From SCN-70-22 sp046327755 (GTDB lineage Bacteria; Gemmatimonadota; Gemmatimonadetes; Gemmatimonadales; Gemmatimonadaceae), in assembly GCA_046327755.1 (NCBI GenBank), contig JAXLXW010000001.1, positions 744,001 through 808,000 of the forward strand: DNA of 64,000 bases, written 5' to 3'. The position numbers and the translations under genes were made by a program. This document shows positions 50,910 to 63,115 of the stretch, one piece after another; position 1 is the first letter of the stretch, and every line of letters starts with the position of its first letter. The notes under the pieces were generated by a model, which worked only from the letters and a program-made list of their open reading frames with translations, did not search any database and had not been told where the DNA came from.

Positions 50910-50937
50910 GGCGGCGCGGTCCCCGGACCGCGCCGCC
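50910..50937. terminator. Strong hairpin between the tandem kinase genes
   Basis: A perfect 13-bp stem GGCGGCGCGGTCC/GGACCGCGCCGCC (50910-50922 with 50925-50937) has only a 2-base gap. It lies in the 55 bases between the two kinase genes and may terminate or attenuate read-through. Confidence 0.65.
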
Positions 50938-50942
50938 GCACG

Positions 50943-52919
50943 TCACCCCCGTCCTCCTATCTTGAGTTTGGCTACCTCGTCGCGAGCGTAGACGACCGCG
51001 TCGACCTCGCGCCCGAGCGCGATGGCCTTCTCGGCGACGGAGGTGATCGTCTGGTAGTTCTGCGGCCCGCTGCGCAGGCGCACCACCTCGAGTCGCATGT
51101 TCTGGAGCGCGACCTGGCAGCTCTCCAGCTTCTCCCGCGCGGCGGCAAGGCGTCCGCCGAGGTCCGCGACCGCGCGCCGCTGCCGCTTGAGGTACGCCAG
51201 CCGGCGCACGCGTTCCTCGCTGGCGCGCGTATCCAGCGGGTTGGCTTCCCCTTCGAGCCTCGCGATCTCGGCATCGAGCTGCGACGACGACTCCGCCGGA
51301 ACGTTGCGCTCGAGCTCCGCCACCTGCAATGAGAGCGCCTCGATCTTCTGGCACAGCGCAATGGCCGACTGCGGCACGTCACCAAGGAGCGAGCGTTCCT
51401 TCTTGGGGAGCGTCTCGATGAGGCGCAGGATCTCTTCCTTGTTTCGGCGCGCGTCCTGCACCGAGCGTGCGCCTGATCCGGCCAGCGAGGCGAGCGCGTT
51501 CGGCGAGCGCCCGCCCGGAATGGGCGACTGCGATCCCGCGCGCTCGAACAGCGCCGAGCCTGCGCCTTCGCGCAGGCGCTTGCGCTCACGCATCTCGGAG
51601 CGCTTGGTCGGATCCCAGAGCGCCTTCACGTTGTCGCCCCACTCGGCCACGACGTCGAAGAAGAGGCGATCCTTGGGCTCCTTGAGGACGTCGCGCCAGT
51701 CGTAGCCGTCGCTCCACAGCTGCGCGTACTTCCACGCCATGTAGATCGAGTACATCCCCCACAGCCCGGCGAAGTCGGGGCCGCCGAAGGCGGAAACGAC
51801 GACGCTCACGCCACCGGCGAACATCCAGGGCGCAAGCTTGCGGCGGAACGCCAGGACGTTGGGGGCGCGCCAGCGCTCGAGTTCCTCCGCTGTCGGTGCC
51901 CCGAAGTCGACCGGTTGCGCCATGCTCCCCGGGCGGAGCGACGCCGCCTCGGTCGCCGAGCGCTGGGGCATCGAACCTAACGACAGCGGCCCGCCGTTGC
52001 GCGGAATGGGGACGTCGCCGCTCTCCAGCGCCGCGACGAGCGATGCGGCGCTGGGGAATCGGTTGTCGGGGTCCTTCTCCAGCATCATCATCACCGCACG
52101 CCCCAGGTCGGGCGGGACGTCGGGGCGACGCTGGTGAATCGGGGTGGGAACCTCGGAGATGTGCTTGACCAGGAGCGCCGGCGTGCTCGACGCGTTGAAC
52201 GGGAGCTCGCCGGTGATCATCTGGTAGGCAACCACGCCGAGCGAATACAGGTCACTGCGGCCGTCGACCTCGCGCTCGCCCATCGACTGTTCGGGCGACA
52301 TGTAGGCCGGCGTACCGATCGCCATGCCCGTGGCGGTGAGGCGCGCGTCGCCGTCGCTCACGGCGCGGGCGATGCCGAAGTCGGTAACCATCACCCGGCC
52401 ATCCTCGGCGCTCATGAGGATGTTGTCCGGCTTGATGTCGCGGTGCACGACGCCTCGCTCGTGCGCGAAGTCGAGGGCGCGCGCGACTTCGAGCAGGACA
52501 CGCCGCGCCTCGTCGAAGGGCAAGGCGCCGTGGTGATGGAGGCGGGCAGCGAGGTTCTCGCCGTCCACATAGGCCATCACGAAGAAGACCAGACCCTCGC
52601 GCTCGTCGACCGAGTAGATCGGGACGATGTGGGGATGGCTGAGTTGCGCCGCCGTTTCGGCCTCGCGCAGGAATCGCGTCCGGATCTCGGACCGGAAGGC
52701 GAGTTCCGGTGGCAGGAGCTTCACCGCGACCTGCCGCTTGAGCCGTCGGTCGCGGGCCAGGTAGACGATCCCCATTCCCCCGCGTCCGATCTCCCGGTCC
52801 AACTCGTAGTTCGCGCTCAGGACGCGCTCGACATGCGCGCGAAGCTCGGAGTCGGATGACGAAGTGATAGGGTCGGGCACTCGAGGGGGCGCGGTGGATT
52901 CTGAGGGGGAAACCAGCAT
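50943..52919 (-). CDS. Membrane-associated Ser/Thr protein kinase (paralogue 2)
   Basis: The protein has 658 residues from ATG 52919. It has the same layout as its neighbour: kinase domain with GRGGMGIVY, AVKLL, HRDIKPDN, DFGIARA and SPEQSMGERE; a linker; two hydrophobic segments around LAPWMFAGGVSVVV and LWGMYSIYMAW; then SDGYDWRDVLKEP and a long coiled coil (QLDAEIARLEGEANPL, AAAREKLESCQVALQNMRLE). It probably signals from the membrane to unknown substrates. It is the first gene of the leftward kinase-kinase-amidohydrolase series. A weak promoter (TAGACG, 17 bases, TACACT) ends 3 bases before the ATG. Confidence 0.92.
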   Translation of the reverse strand: MLVSPSESTAPPRVPDPITSSSDSELRAHVERVLSANYELDREIGRGGMGIVYLARDRRLKRQVAVKLLPPELAFRSEIRTRFLREAETAAQLSHPHIVPIYSVDEREGLVFFVMAYVDGENLAARLHHHGALPFDEARRVLLEVARALDFAHERGVVHRDIKPDNILMSAEDGRVMVTDFGIARAVSDGDARLTATGMAIGTPAYMSPEQSMGEREVDGRSDLYSLGVVAYQMITGELPFNASSTPALLVKHISEVPTPIHQRRPDVPPDLGRAVMMMLEKDPDNRFPSAASLVAALESGDVPIPRNGGPLSLGSMPQRSATEAASLRPGSMAQPVDFGAPTAEELERWRAPNVLAFRRKLAPWMFAGGVSVVVSAFGGPDFAGLWGMYSIYMAWKYAQLWSDGYDWRDVLKEPKDRLFFDVVAEWGDNVKALWDPTKRSEMRERKRLREGAGSALFERAGSQSPIPGGRSPNALASLAGSGARSVQDARRNKEEILRLIETLPKKERSLLGDVPQSAIALCQKIEALSLQVAELERNVPAESSSQLDAEIARLEGEANPLDTRASEERVRRLAYLKRQRRAVADLGGRLAAAREKLESCQVALQNMRLEVVRLRSGPQNYQTITSVAEKAIALGREVDAVVYARDEVAKLKIGGRG

Positions 52920-53013
52920 CGTAGTGTAGCATTCGGCCGGAACAGCGTCTAGCGCGTCGATCGGCCGCTACGGCGCACTGGCGGTGCCACTACGTCAGAA
53001 TGGCCCGCGAAAG

Positions 53014-53041
53014 TTGCAAACCCCGTCAGCGTGGCGTAAAA
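53014..53041 (+). promoter_or_regulatory. Candidate promoter for lon
   Basis: TTGCAA (53014-53019) is followed after 16 bases by GTAAAA (53036-53041), in the 272-base gap between the divergent kinase and lon genes. The match to sigma-70 sites is moderate. Confidence 0.3.
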
Positions 53042-53152
53042 CGGTGAGCCCGCGGCGTGCAGAGAGGGGAGGTAGCCGTCGGCGTGCGACTCGCGCCTCT
53101 CGGTGCCGTCCGGCATGGTCCGGAGCCGCCCGAGGTCCGCGTCGCCCGCCGA

Positions 53153-53185
53153 TTCTCGTTTCTCCCCTCGACTTCTCGTTTCTCC
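53153..53185 (+). repeat. 13-bp direct repeat TTCTCGTTTCTCC just before lon
   Basis: Identical copies lie at 53153-53165 and 53173-53185, ending 6 bases before the lon ATG. The sequence is nearly all pyrimidine and similar in kind to the repeats before dnaE2 and coxG. Confidence 0.85.
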
Positions 53186-53191
53186 AGAGCC

Positions 53192-55735
<2,544 letters not shown>

Positions 55736-55757
55736 CGAGTCGGTACGTGTCGAACGG

Positions 55758-55783
55758 AACGGGCGCCCACGCGGGCGCCCGTT
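55758..55783. terminator. Bidirectional terminator between lon and the metalloprotease gene
   Basis: A perfect 11-bp stem AACGGGCGCCC/GGGCGCCCGTT (55758-55768 with 55773-55783), loop ACGC, is followed by TCATCTT. Its right arm abuts the stop codon of the convergent gene. Confidence 0.85.
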
Positions 55784-57358
55784 TCATCTTCGGAACGGCC
55801 GCGCGAGCGGCCCCGGGCGGATGGGCTGCACGACGCCGACGCTCGTGACCTCGTACGCCGGGGTGAACACCTCTTCCCACCGCGTCGTCGCATCCGCCGG
55901 GCGAGGGAGCCACCCGGGGGCGACGCGGGGCGCGACGGCCGAGAATGGATCCGCCGCATTCTCGTTGACCTCGTAGCCGAAGTCCGCGAGCGCCGCCAGC
56001 GTCAGGCGGCTCAGCGGCATGTCGGGCGTCGACTCGGCAAAGCCGGTCATCAACTCACGGTCGAAGGTCGTCTCCCGCCAGTGCACCTCGGCGGTTCCGC
56101 TGCCGCCGGTGTTCTCCAGCGGCACGCCCGCGTCGCACTGCTCCCCAAAGCCCAACAGCAGGCACCGTCCCGATGCGAGCCCTCCGACAAAGCGCGGATC
56201 GGCGGTCCCGGCACCGGCGACGAGTCCCTTGAGTCGCCAGAGCGATCCGATGCCGACGATGTGCAGCATCTCGTGCAGGACGATCGACTCGAACCGCCCC
56301 GAGGTGAGCATCGCCGGGACGTCGGCTTCGTCGAAGGTCATCTGGCCCACCAGCGACTGCTGCGTCGCGGCGCGCACGTAGCACGGGCCGGCGCGCCCGA
56401 GGACCTTTCCCGTGCCATCGATGGGGGCGATGCTCGCGTAGATGATGATGTCGTCGATCGTCTCGGTGAGGGCGACACCGGTTCCGGCACCGCAGCGAGA
56501 CACGTCGAGCCCCTGCACCGACAGGTCGGGGATGTCGCCCGTCACCGCCGTGCGGATGCGTTCCGCGGCCACGCGAAACGCATCGGCCGCCAATGGGCTC
56601 GGCGTCCCCACGAAGCGCACGTCGATGGTGAAGTCGGTGCGCACGGCCGCCGTGAACTCCGTGGCCAGCGATGCCGTCGACGCGAGCGACGCACGGGCAG
56701 ACTGCGCCGAGACGAATCGTCCCAGCGTCCAGCGCACGCCACCTGCCACACCGTCCGCACCGCTCACGACCGTCGCAGGTGCAACGGCGCCACCGCCCAG
56801 CAACGCCTCGAAGCGCACGGTCTGCTGCGGCACCGGATTGCCGTGGCGATCGACGACGAGTGCCGCGATCGATTCAGCCAACTCCTCCCCGGCCGCCGCC
56901 CGCTGTCCGCTGCCGCCCGCCACGCGCACCTCCGCCGGCGCCCCTGGGAGCGCCGTTGCCTCGAGGACGAACGGCGCCAGCGATCCCGCCGTGACGATCA
57001 GCGTATTGCGCCCGCTTCGCGTGCCGAGCGTCCACTGCCCCACGCTGGTGGCGCCGCTGGCGCTGCGGGTCGGCGCGTTGCGCAACGTTCCGCCCCCCTC
57101 GCCGACGGTGACGGCGACCGGAACACCACCGATCGCACGTCCGGTGGCATCGCGCACCTCGAACGTCGGGGACTGCGGAAGGGTACTCCCCACCTCGGCG
57201 GTCGGGACCGTGGACACGGAGCGCGCGATGGCGACGGGGACCGCCGCCGGCGCACCGCCCTCGCGACAGGCCGCAATCGCCAGCGAAGCGACGAGAAGGG
57301 ACGAACGGGCTTGTCGTGTGCGCAAGCGGGTCACGTCGAATGGGCTCCTGCCGGCCAT
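55784..57358 (-). CDS. Leishmanolysin-like lipoprotein metalloprotease with Ig-like N-terminal region
   Basis: The protein has 524 residues from ATG 57358; a GTG at 57333 would give a shorter leader. The signal ends in the lipobox AIAAC, so it is lipid-anchored. The first 250 residues look like two beta-sandwich (Big/invasin-like) domains (TFEVRDATGRAIGGVPVAVT, VVDRHGNPVPQQTVRFEA). The C-terminal half has the zinc motif HEMLHIVGIGSLW, which matches HExxHxxGxG of leishmanolysin-type (M8) metzincins. It probably works on the cell surface or in the periplasm. It is divergent from the MacB-like permease gene, with 135 bases between. Confidence 0.8.
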   Translation of the reverse strand: MAGRSPFDVTRLRTRQARSSLLVASLAIAACREGGAPAAVPVAIARSVSTVPTAEVGSTLPQSPTFEVRDATGRAIGGVPVAVTVGEGGGTLRNAPTRSASGATSVGQWTLGTRSGRNTLIVTAGSLAPFVLEATALPGAPAEVRVAGGSGQRAAAGEELAESIAALVVDRHGNPVPQQTVRFEALLGGGAVAPATVVSGADGVAGGVRWTLGRFVSAQSARASLASTASLATEFTAAVRTDFTIDVRFVGTPSPLAADAFRVAAERIRTAVTGDIPDLSVQGLDVSRCGAGTGVALTETIDDIIIYASIAPIDGTGKVLGRAGPCYVRAATQQSLVGQMTFDEADVPAMLTSGRFESIVLHEMLHIVGIGSLWRLKGLVAGAGTADPRFVGGLASGRCLLLGFGEQCDAGVPLENTGGSGTAEVHWRETTFDRELMTGFAESTPDMPLSRLTLAALADFGYEVNENAADPFSAVAPRVAPGWLPRPADATTRWEEVFTPAYEVTSVGVVQPIRPGPLARPFRR

Positions 57359-57493
57359 GCATCGGTTCCGGGCAACACGGCGCGTGCATCGCCGCGACGT
57401 CGAGGAGAACGTAGCGTCTCTTGCGAGGGGGCGGCAGCAGCGGAACTTCCGGCGCATCGCCCCCGTAGGGGCGACACACCCGACCGGCCTGCC

Positions 57494-58744
<1,251 letters not shown>

Positions 58745-58850
58745 CGGGCGTTCGCTCGCCGGGTTTTGGCGATGCACAGCGACCTGGCGCCCCCATCCCG
58801 GCGACGCGCGAGGCGATCGGGACGTCAGGCAATCCCCGATACAGGAGTAG

Positions 58851-58899
58851 TGGAGCCGTGCCGACACCATGGGCAGTAGTTGGTGTCCGTCCGTCTCCA
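58851..58899 (+). other. Two-tier inverted repeat upstream of the PAS gene (structured leader)
   Basis: The inner stem GACACCA/TGGTGTC (58863-58869 with 58881-58887) and outer stem TGGAG/CTCCA (58851-58855 with 58895-58899) can form one extended hairpin ending 22 bases before the PAS gene start. It could be an RNA control element or an operator. No known riboswitch class was recognised. Confidence 0.35.
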
Positions 58900-58921
58900 G
58901 TCCTTCGTCCGCTGACGACAC

Positions 58922-59452
58922 ATGAGCATCGCCCGCACGCAGGTAGTTCCGTCGGGTCGCGAGCGCACTTTCGGTGAGGACGAGATCATCGTCTCCAAGA
59001 CCGACTTGCAGGGGAAGATCACGTACGCCAACGACGTGTTCATTCGCGTCTCGGGGTACGACGAACACGAACTGCTGGGGGCGCCGCACTCGATCATCCG
59101 CCATCCCGACATGCCACGCGCGGTCTTCAAGCTGCTGTGGGACACGCTGGGCGCGGGGCGCGAGGTCTTTGCGTACGTCAACAACATGGCGCGGAACGGG
59201 GACAACTACTGGGTCCTCGCGCACGTGACGCCGTCGTTCGACCGCAACGGGACGATCGTCGGGTACCACTCCAACCGTCGCGTGCCGGAACGGTCGAAGC
59301 TGGAGAAGCTGCAACCGATCTACGCCGCGCTGCTCGCCGCCGAGCGCCGGCACGCCGACCGTCGCGACGGCCTGGTGGCCTCGGTCGCCCTGCTCGAGGC
59401 GACACTGGCCACGGCGGGCATCGCCTACGACGAGTGGGTCTGGTCGCTCTGA
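58922..59452 (+). CDS. Aer-type PAS-domain sensor protein (no signalling domain)
   Basis: The protein has 176 residues. The PAS domain closely follows the aerotaxis receptor pattern: IIVSKTDLQGKITYANDVF, RVSGYDEHELLGAPHSIIRHPDMP, WDTLGAGREVFAYVNN and NGDNYWVLAHVTP. In Aer this fold binds FAD and senses redox state. After the PAS domain comes a short helical tail of about 50 residues and then the stop; there is no HAMP or methyl-accepting region. A chemoreceptor signalling protein is encoded 54 bases downstream. The two together look like a split Aer. Confidence 0.87.
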   Translation: MSIARTQVVPSGRERTFGEDEIIVSKTDLQGKITYANDVFIRVSGYDEHELLGAPHSIIRHPDMPRAVFKLLWDTLGAGREVFAYVNNMARNGDNYWVLAHVTPSFDRNGTIVGYHSNRRVPERSKLEKLQPIYAALLAAERRHADRRDGLVASVALLEATLATAGIAYDEWVWSL

Positions 59453-59506
59453 GCCGCGCCGTTCCTCCCGACAACCTCGCCAACTCGCCCTTCCCGACAG
59501 GTCGCC

Positions 59507-60856
59507 ATGCCTCGCACCTCCGCCCGCCCCCGGGCCGCCAAGCAGGTCAACTCCCAGCGCGCCGCTGACAGCCGGGGGGCGCGTCCGGCGCGACAGTCGG
59601 CGCTCGAGGTGGAGTCGCTGCACGAATCGCTGGAGTCGCTTCGCCAGGAGCGTGACGACGCGGTCGCCGAGCGCGATGCGCTGCGCGCCGAGTTGGCGGA
59701 GTACCGGGACGGCATCGCGCGCATCACGTCGGTGTGTCGCGAGACCGCCGAGGGAGACCTCGAGCACCGCGTCCTCGGGATCCGGCGCGACGGACCGTTA
59801 GGCGACCTGTCCCGCTCCATCAATCACCTGCTCGATCTCACCGACGCATTCGTGCGCGAGGCGCGGGCCTCGCTGCAGCACGCGAGCGAGGAGAAGTACT
59901 GGCGCCGCGTGCTCGAGCGCGGGTTGCTGGGCAACTACCGCATCGCCGCACGACTGATCAACAGCGCCACCGACCAGATGGCGGCCAAGTCGCAGCAGCT
60001 GCACGAGGCGGCAGCGGCGCGTTTGCGCCTGGCGGACGAATTCGAGGCGGCGATCAAGGTGGTGGTGGACAACGTGGCGGCCGCGGCGACGGAGGCGCGC
60101 GCCACCGCCGAGTCGCTCTCCGGCACGGCAGAGCACACCTCGCAGCAGTCGATGACCGTCGCCGCTGCCTCGGAAGAGGCGAGCCGTTCGATGGAGTCGG
60201 TCGCCGCTGCCGCCGAGGAGATCACGGCGACGGTCGGGCACATCGAGCAGCAGACGCGCGCCTCGCGCGACATGGCGCACGAGGCAGTCCGCGCCGCGGA
60301 GCACACGAACGCCATCGTCGGCAGCCTCACCCAGGCGTCGGGGCAGATCACGCGCGTGGTGAAGCTCATCACCGACATCGCGAGCCAGACGCGACTCCTC
60401 TCCCTCAACGCCGCCATCGAGGCGGCGCGCGCCGGCGAGGTGGGGCGCGGCTTCGCCGTCGTCGCCGCCGAGGTGAAGAACCTCGCCAGCAAGACAGGCG
60501 ACGCCACGAGCGAGATCGGTTCGCAGGTGATGGCGATCCAGCAGGCGAGCGAGCAGGCCGCGCAGGCGATCGGCGGGATCAGCGGTACGATCTCGCAGAT
60601 GCACGAGCTCACGAGCGCAGTGACCGACGCCGTTCACAACCAGCGGTTCGCCACGGACGAGATCAACCGCAACATCCACGAAGCCGCGCAGGGAACGCAG
60701 CAGGTGACGGGAAGCATCTCGCGCGTCTCGGAATCGGTGAACGAGACGAGCACCGCGGCCGGGCAGATGCTCCAGGCCGCCGATGAACTCTCCCGGATGG
60801 CCGAGCTGCTGCGCAGCGAGGTTGACCGCTTCCTGCGGACGATTCGCACCGGCTGA
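59507..60856 (+). CDS. Soluble methyl-accepting chemotaxis protein
   Basis: The protein has 449 residues and no transmembrane segment. The N-terminal 60 residues are coiled coil. A HAMP-like segment follows (ITSVCRETAEGDLEHRVLGI, GPLGDLSRSINHLLDLTDAF). The signalling domain holds the conserved hairpin tip IASQTRLLSLNAAIEAARAGEVGRGFAVVAAEVKNLA in outline, where CheA and CheW bind. It probably receives its input from the PAS protein encoded just upstream. No other chemotaxis gene is in the window. Its end is followed by a short hairpin shared with the PBP gene. Confidence 0.92.
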   Translation: MPRTSARPRAAKQVNSQRAADSRGARPARQSALEVESLHESLESLRQERDDAVAERDALRAELAEYRDGIARITSVCRETAEGDLEHRVLGIRRDGPLGDLSRSINHLLDLTDAFVREARASLQHASEEKYWRRVLERGLLGNYRIAARLINSATDQMAAKSQQLHEAAAARLRLADEFEAAIKVVVDNVAAAATEARATAESLSGTAEHTSQQSMTVAAASEEASRSMESVAAAAEEITATVGHIEQQTRASRDMAHEAVRAAEHTNAIVGSLTQASGQITRVVKLITDIASQTRLLSLNAAIEAARAGEVGRGFAVVAAEVKNLASKTGDATSEIGSQVMAIQQASEQAAQAIGGISGTISQMHELTSAVTDAVHNQRFATDEINRNIHEAAQGTQQVTGSISRVSESVNETSTAAGQMLQAADELSRMAELLRSEVDRFLRTIRTG

Positions 60857-60863
60857 CGTTCGT

Positions 60864-60880
60864 GCCGCTTCGCGAGCGGC
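60864..60880. terminator. Short hairpin between the MCP and PBP genes
   Basis: The 6-bp stem GCCGCT/AGCGGC (60864-60869 with 60875-60880) lies in the 32 bases between the two convergent stops. Confidence 0.45.
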
Positions 60881-60888
60881 GGCGCTCT

Positions 60889-62934
60889 TCAGCGCACGAT
60901 CGGCCCTAGGCGAAGGATGCGCCAGGCATCCATGCGCAGGATGGGCGGCTCCGTGCCGGGGATGAAGTACTCGGGATAGCGACGGTCGGTTGGGGTGTCG
61001 ACCGTGGCTACCTCCCCGGTCACGCGATCGAGTTCGGCCATGACGAGTCCCTCGGGGGGGAGCCAGGGTGCTCCTCCGCGACCAGCGCCGGCCTGCTGCA
61101 CCAGGCGCCCGAAGATGGGGGCGGCCAGGGAACCGCCCGCCGCCCCGCGCGCGATGGGGGTCGGCTTGTCGAATCCCAGCCAGACGCCGGCGACCAGGTC
61201 CGGGGTCATCCCGACGAACCAGACGTCCGCGTTGTCGTTGGTGGTCCCGGTCTTCCCGGCCACGGGTATCGACGACGGCACGTAGCGCCGCACGGAGGTC
61301 GCGGTTCCCCGCTCGACCGCATCGCGCATCATGTCACGCACGATGAAGGCAACCTTCGGGTCGAGCACCTGCTGCCCGACGTTGGGGCGTTGCTGCCAGA
61401 CCACCTTCCCGGTGCGATCCTCGATGCTCTCGATGAAGCGTGGCTCCACGCGTCGCCCGAGGTTGGCGAGGGTGGCGTAGGCCGCGACCAGGTCGAGCGG
61501 CTGCACGACCGATGCGCCGATGGCGCTGGACGGATACGGGGCAATGAACGACGAGAGGCCGAACGCACGGGCCATCGCGATGACCGAATCCATCCCCACG
61601 CGCATCGCCAGCTGCACGGCGACCGGATTGCGCGAGCGCGCCAGCGCCTCGCGCATGGTGAGCGGGCCGAGGAACTCGCCGTCGGCGTTCTCGGGGCGGT
61701 ACATCGTGCGATTGGGGAGCGCGATCGCCAGCGCGGTGTCGGCCACGAGGGTGTTGGCCGGGAGCGAGTCCGCAATCGCGGTGGCGTAGACGATCGGCTT
61801 GAAGGCCGAACCTGGCTGCCGCATCCCGTTCACCGCGCGGTTGTACGGCGATTCGGAATAGTCGCGTCCGCCCACGAGGGCACGCACGTCGCCCGTGAAC
61901 GGGTCGAGCGCCACCACCGCGCCCTGCAGGTAGTCGGTGCTCCCCTTCGGCTTGGCGGCGAAGGTGGCGTGGCTGTAGCCCGGGCGCGCCTCGACCTCGG
62001 CGAGCCCCTGACGCAGCGCATCGACCGCGGCGCGCTGGATGGCGGGATCGACTGTCGTCGTGACGCGAAACCCGCCCTCGGAAACCTTCAACCCGGCTCG
62101 CTCCGCCTGCACGCGGACCACGTCCACCACGTACGGGGCTGCCGCGTCGAGTCCCCCGTTAGGCGCCGTCACCACCGGCTCGCGTTGCGCCGCCGTCGCC
62201 TGCGCGGGCGTGATGTACTTCTGCTGCGCCATCAGCGAGAGCACGAGGTCGCGGCGCTGGCGCGCCCGATCCGGGTGGCGCACGGGGTCGTACAGCGCGG
62301 GCCCCTTGGGGAGAGCGGCCAGCGTCGCCGCCTCGACCAGCGTCAGGCGAGCCGCGGGCTTGCCGAAGTAGTGACGCGCGGCCGACTCGATTCCGTAGTA
62401 GCGCGACCCGAAGTGGATGAAGTTGAGGTACGCCTCGAGGATCTGCTCCTTGGTGTAGTGCCGCTCCATCTCACGGGCCGCCGCCTGCTCGCGCAGCTTC
62501 CGCATGGGTGTGCGGTCGGTGCGGTCAATGAGGTCGGGGTGCATGTTGCCGACCAGCTGCTGCGTGATCGTGCTCGCCCCGCGCAGCTTCCCGCCCAGCG
62601 CGTCCTTGAGTGCGCCGGCCACCCCCACGAGATCGACCCCGTCGTGCTGGTAGAAGCGCTGGTCCTCGACCGCCACAAAGGCCTGCGCGACGTAACGCGG
62701 GAGCGTGCGCAGGGAGACGACCGTACGCCACTGCCGCCCGATCTCGCCGATGAGCGAGCCATCGCGCGCCAGCACCTGCGATGACTGTGGCATCGCGACG
62801 ATCTGCCACGCTTCGCCGGTGGATGCCTGCGGACTGCCCGCCTGCGCCCCTCCCGTCTGCTGGCCCGCGATCGACGCGAGCGGCGACGCCACCCCCAGAA
62901 GGAGTGGCAGCACCCTGCGCGCGCCGAGCAGCAT
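60889..62934 (-). CDS. Class A penicillin-binding protein (PBP1A-like)
   Basis: The protein has 681 residues from ATG 62934; GTG 62955 is an alternative. A signal/anchor sequence opens the protein. The glycosyltransferase 51 domain has the catalytic Glu in VEDQRFYQHDGVD, plus GASTITQQL, KLREQAAAREMERHYTKEQILEAYLN in outline and FGKPAARLT. The transpeptidase domain has SAFK (SxxK), SRN (SxN) and KTGTT. It polymerises and cross-links peptidoglycan in the periplasm. The C-terminal 60 residues (GGAPWLPPEGLVMAELDR) match the usual PBP1A tail. It is divergent from the nitrilase gene. Confidence 0.94.
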   Translation of the reverse strand: MLLGARRVLPLLLGVASPLASIAGQQTGGAQAGSPQASTGEAWQIVAMPQSSQVLARDGSLIGEIGRQWRTVVSLRTLPRYVAQAFVAVEDQRFYQHDGVDLVGVAGALKDALGGKLRGASTITQQLVGNMHPDLIDRTDRTPMRKLREQAAAREMERHYTKEQILEAYLNFIHFGSRYYGIESAARHYFGKPAARLTLVEAATLAALPKGPALYDPVRHPDRARQRRDLVLSLMAQQKYITPAQATAAQREPVVTAPNGGLDAAAPYVVDVVRVQAERAGLKVSEGGFRVTTTVDPAIQRAAVDALRQGLAEVEARPGYSHATFAAKPKGSTDYLQGAVVALDPFTGDVRALVGGRDYSESPYNRAVNGMRQPGSAFKPIVYATAIADSLPANTLVADTALAIALPNRTMYRPENADGEFLGPLTMREALARSRNPVAVQLAMRVGMDSVIAMARAFGLSSFIAPYPSSAIGASVVQPLDLVAAYATLANLGRRVEPRFIESIEDRTGKVVWQQRPNVGQQVLDPKVAFIVRDMMRDAVERGTATSVRRYVPSSIPVAGKTGTTNDNADVWFVGMTPDLVAGVWLGFDKPTPIARGAAGGSLAAPIFGRLVQQAGAGRGGAPWLPPEGLVMAELDRVTGEVATVDTPTDRRYPEYFIPGTEPPILRMDAWRILRLGPIVR

Positions 62935-63115
62935 CGTTCGAGCGTTCAAGGACACGGGAGCGGGAGGTCGAGCGTCACCGTTGAAGTCGGGAACCGAAGG
63001 GCGAGGGCGGCCGGAAGCTAATACCCCAGCGCAGCTCGCGGTTTCGACGGCAGCGTCGCTGTGCGACAGGTCACCAGCGTTGCCCCGCGCGCCGTCCACC
63101 GCCAGCTTTCGCACC

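Noticed and set aside
56081..57493. Apparent N-terminal extension of the MacB-like permease over more than 1.4 kb
   Set aside because: It is antisense to the lipobox metalloprotease gene. The permease begins with a normal MacB N-terminus at ATG 57494.
58760..58860. c-di-GMP-I (GEMM) riboswitch before the PAS gene
   Set aside because: Only scattered bases of the conserved CACAG...AACC and GGACGCAAAGCC parts match, and the tetraloop/receptor cannot be recognised. It is kept only as a weak finding to test.
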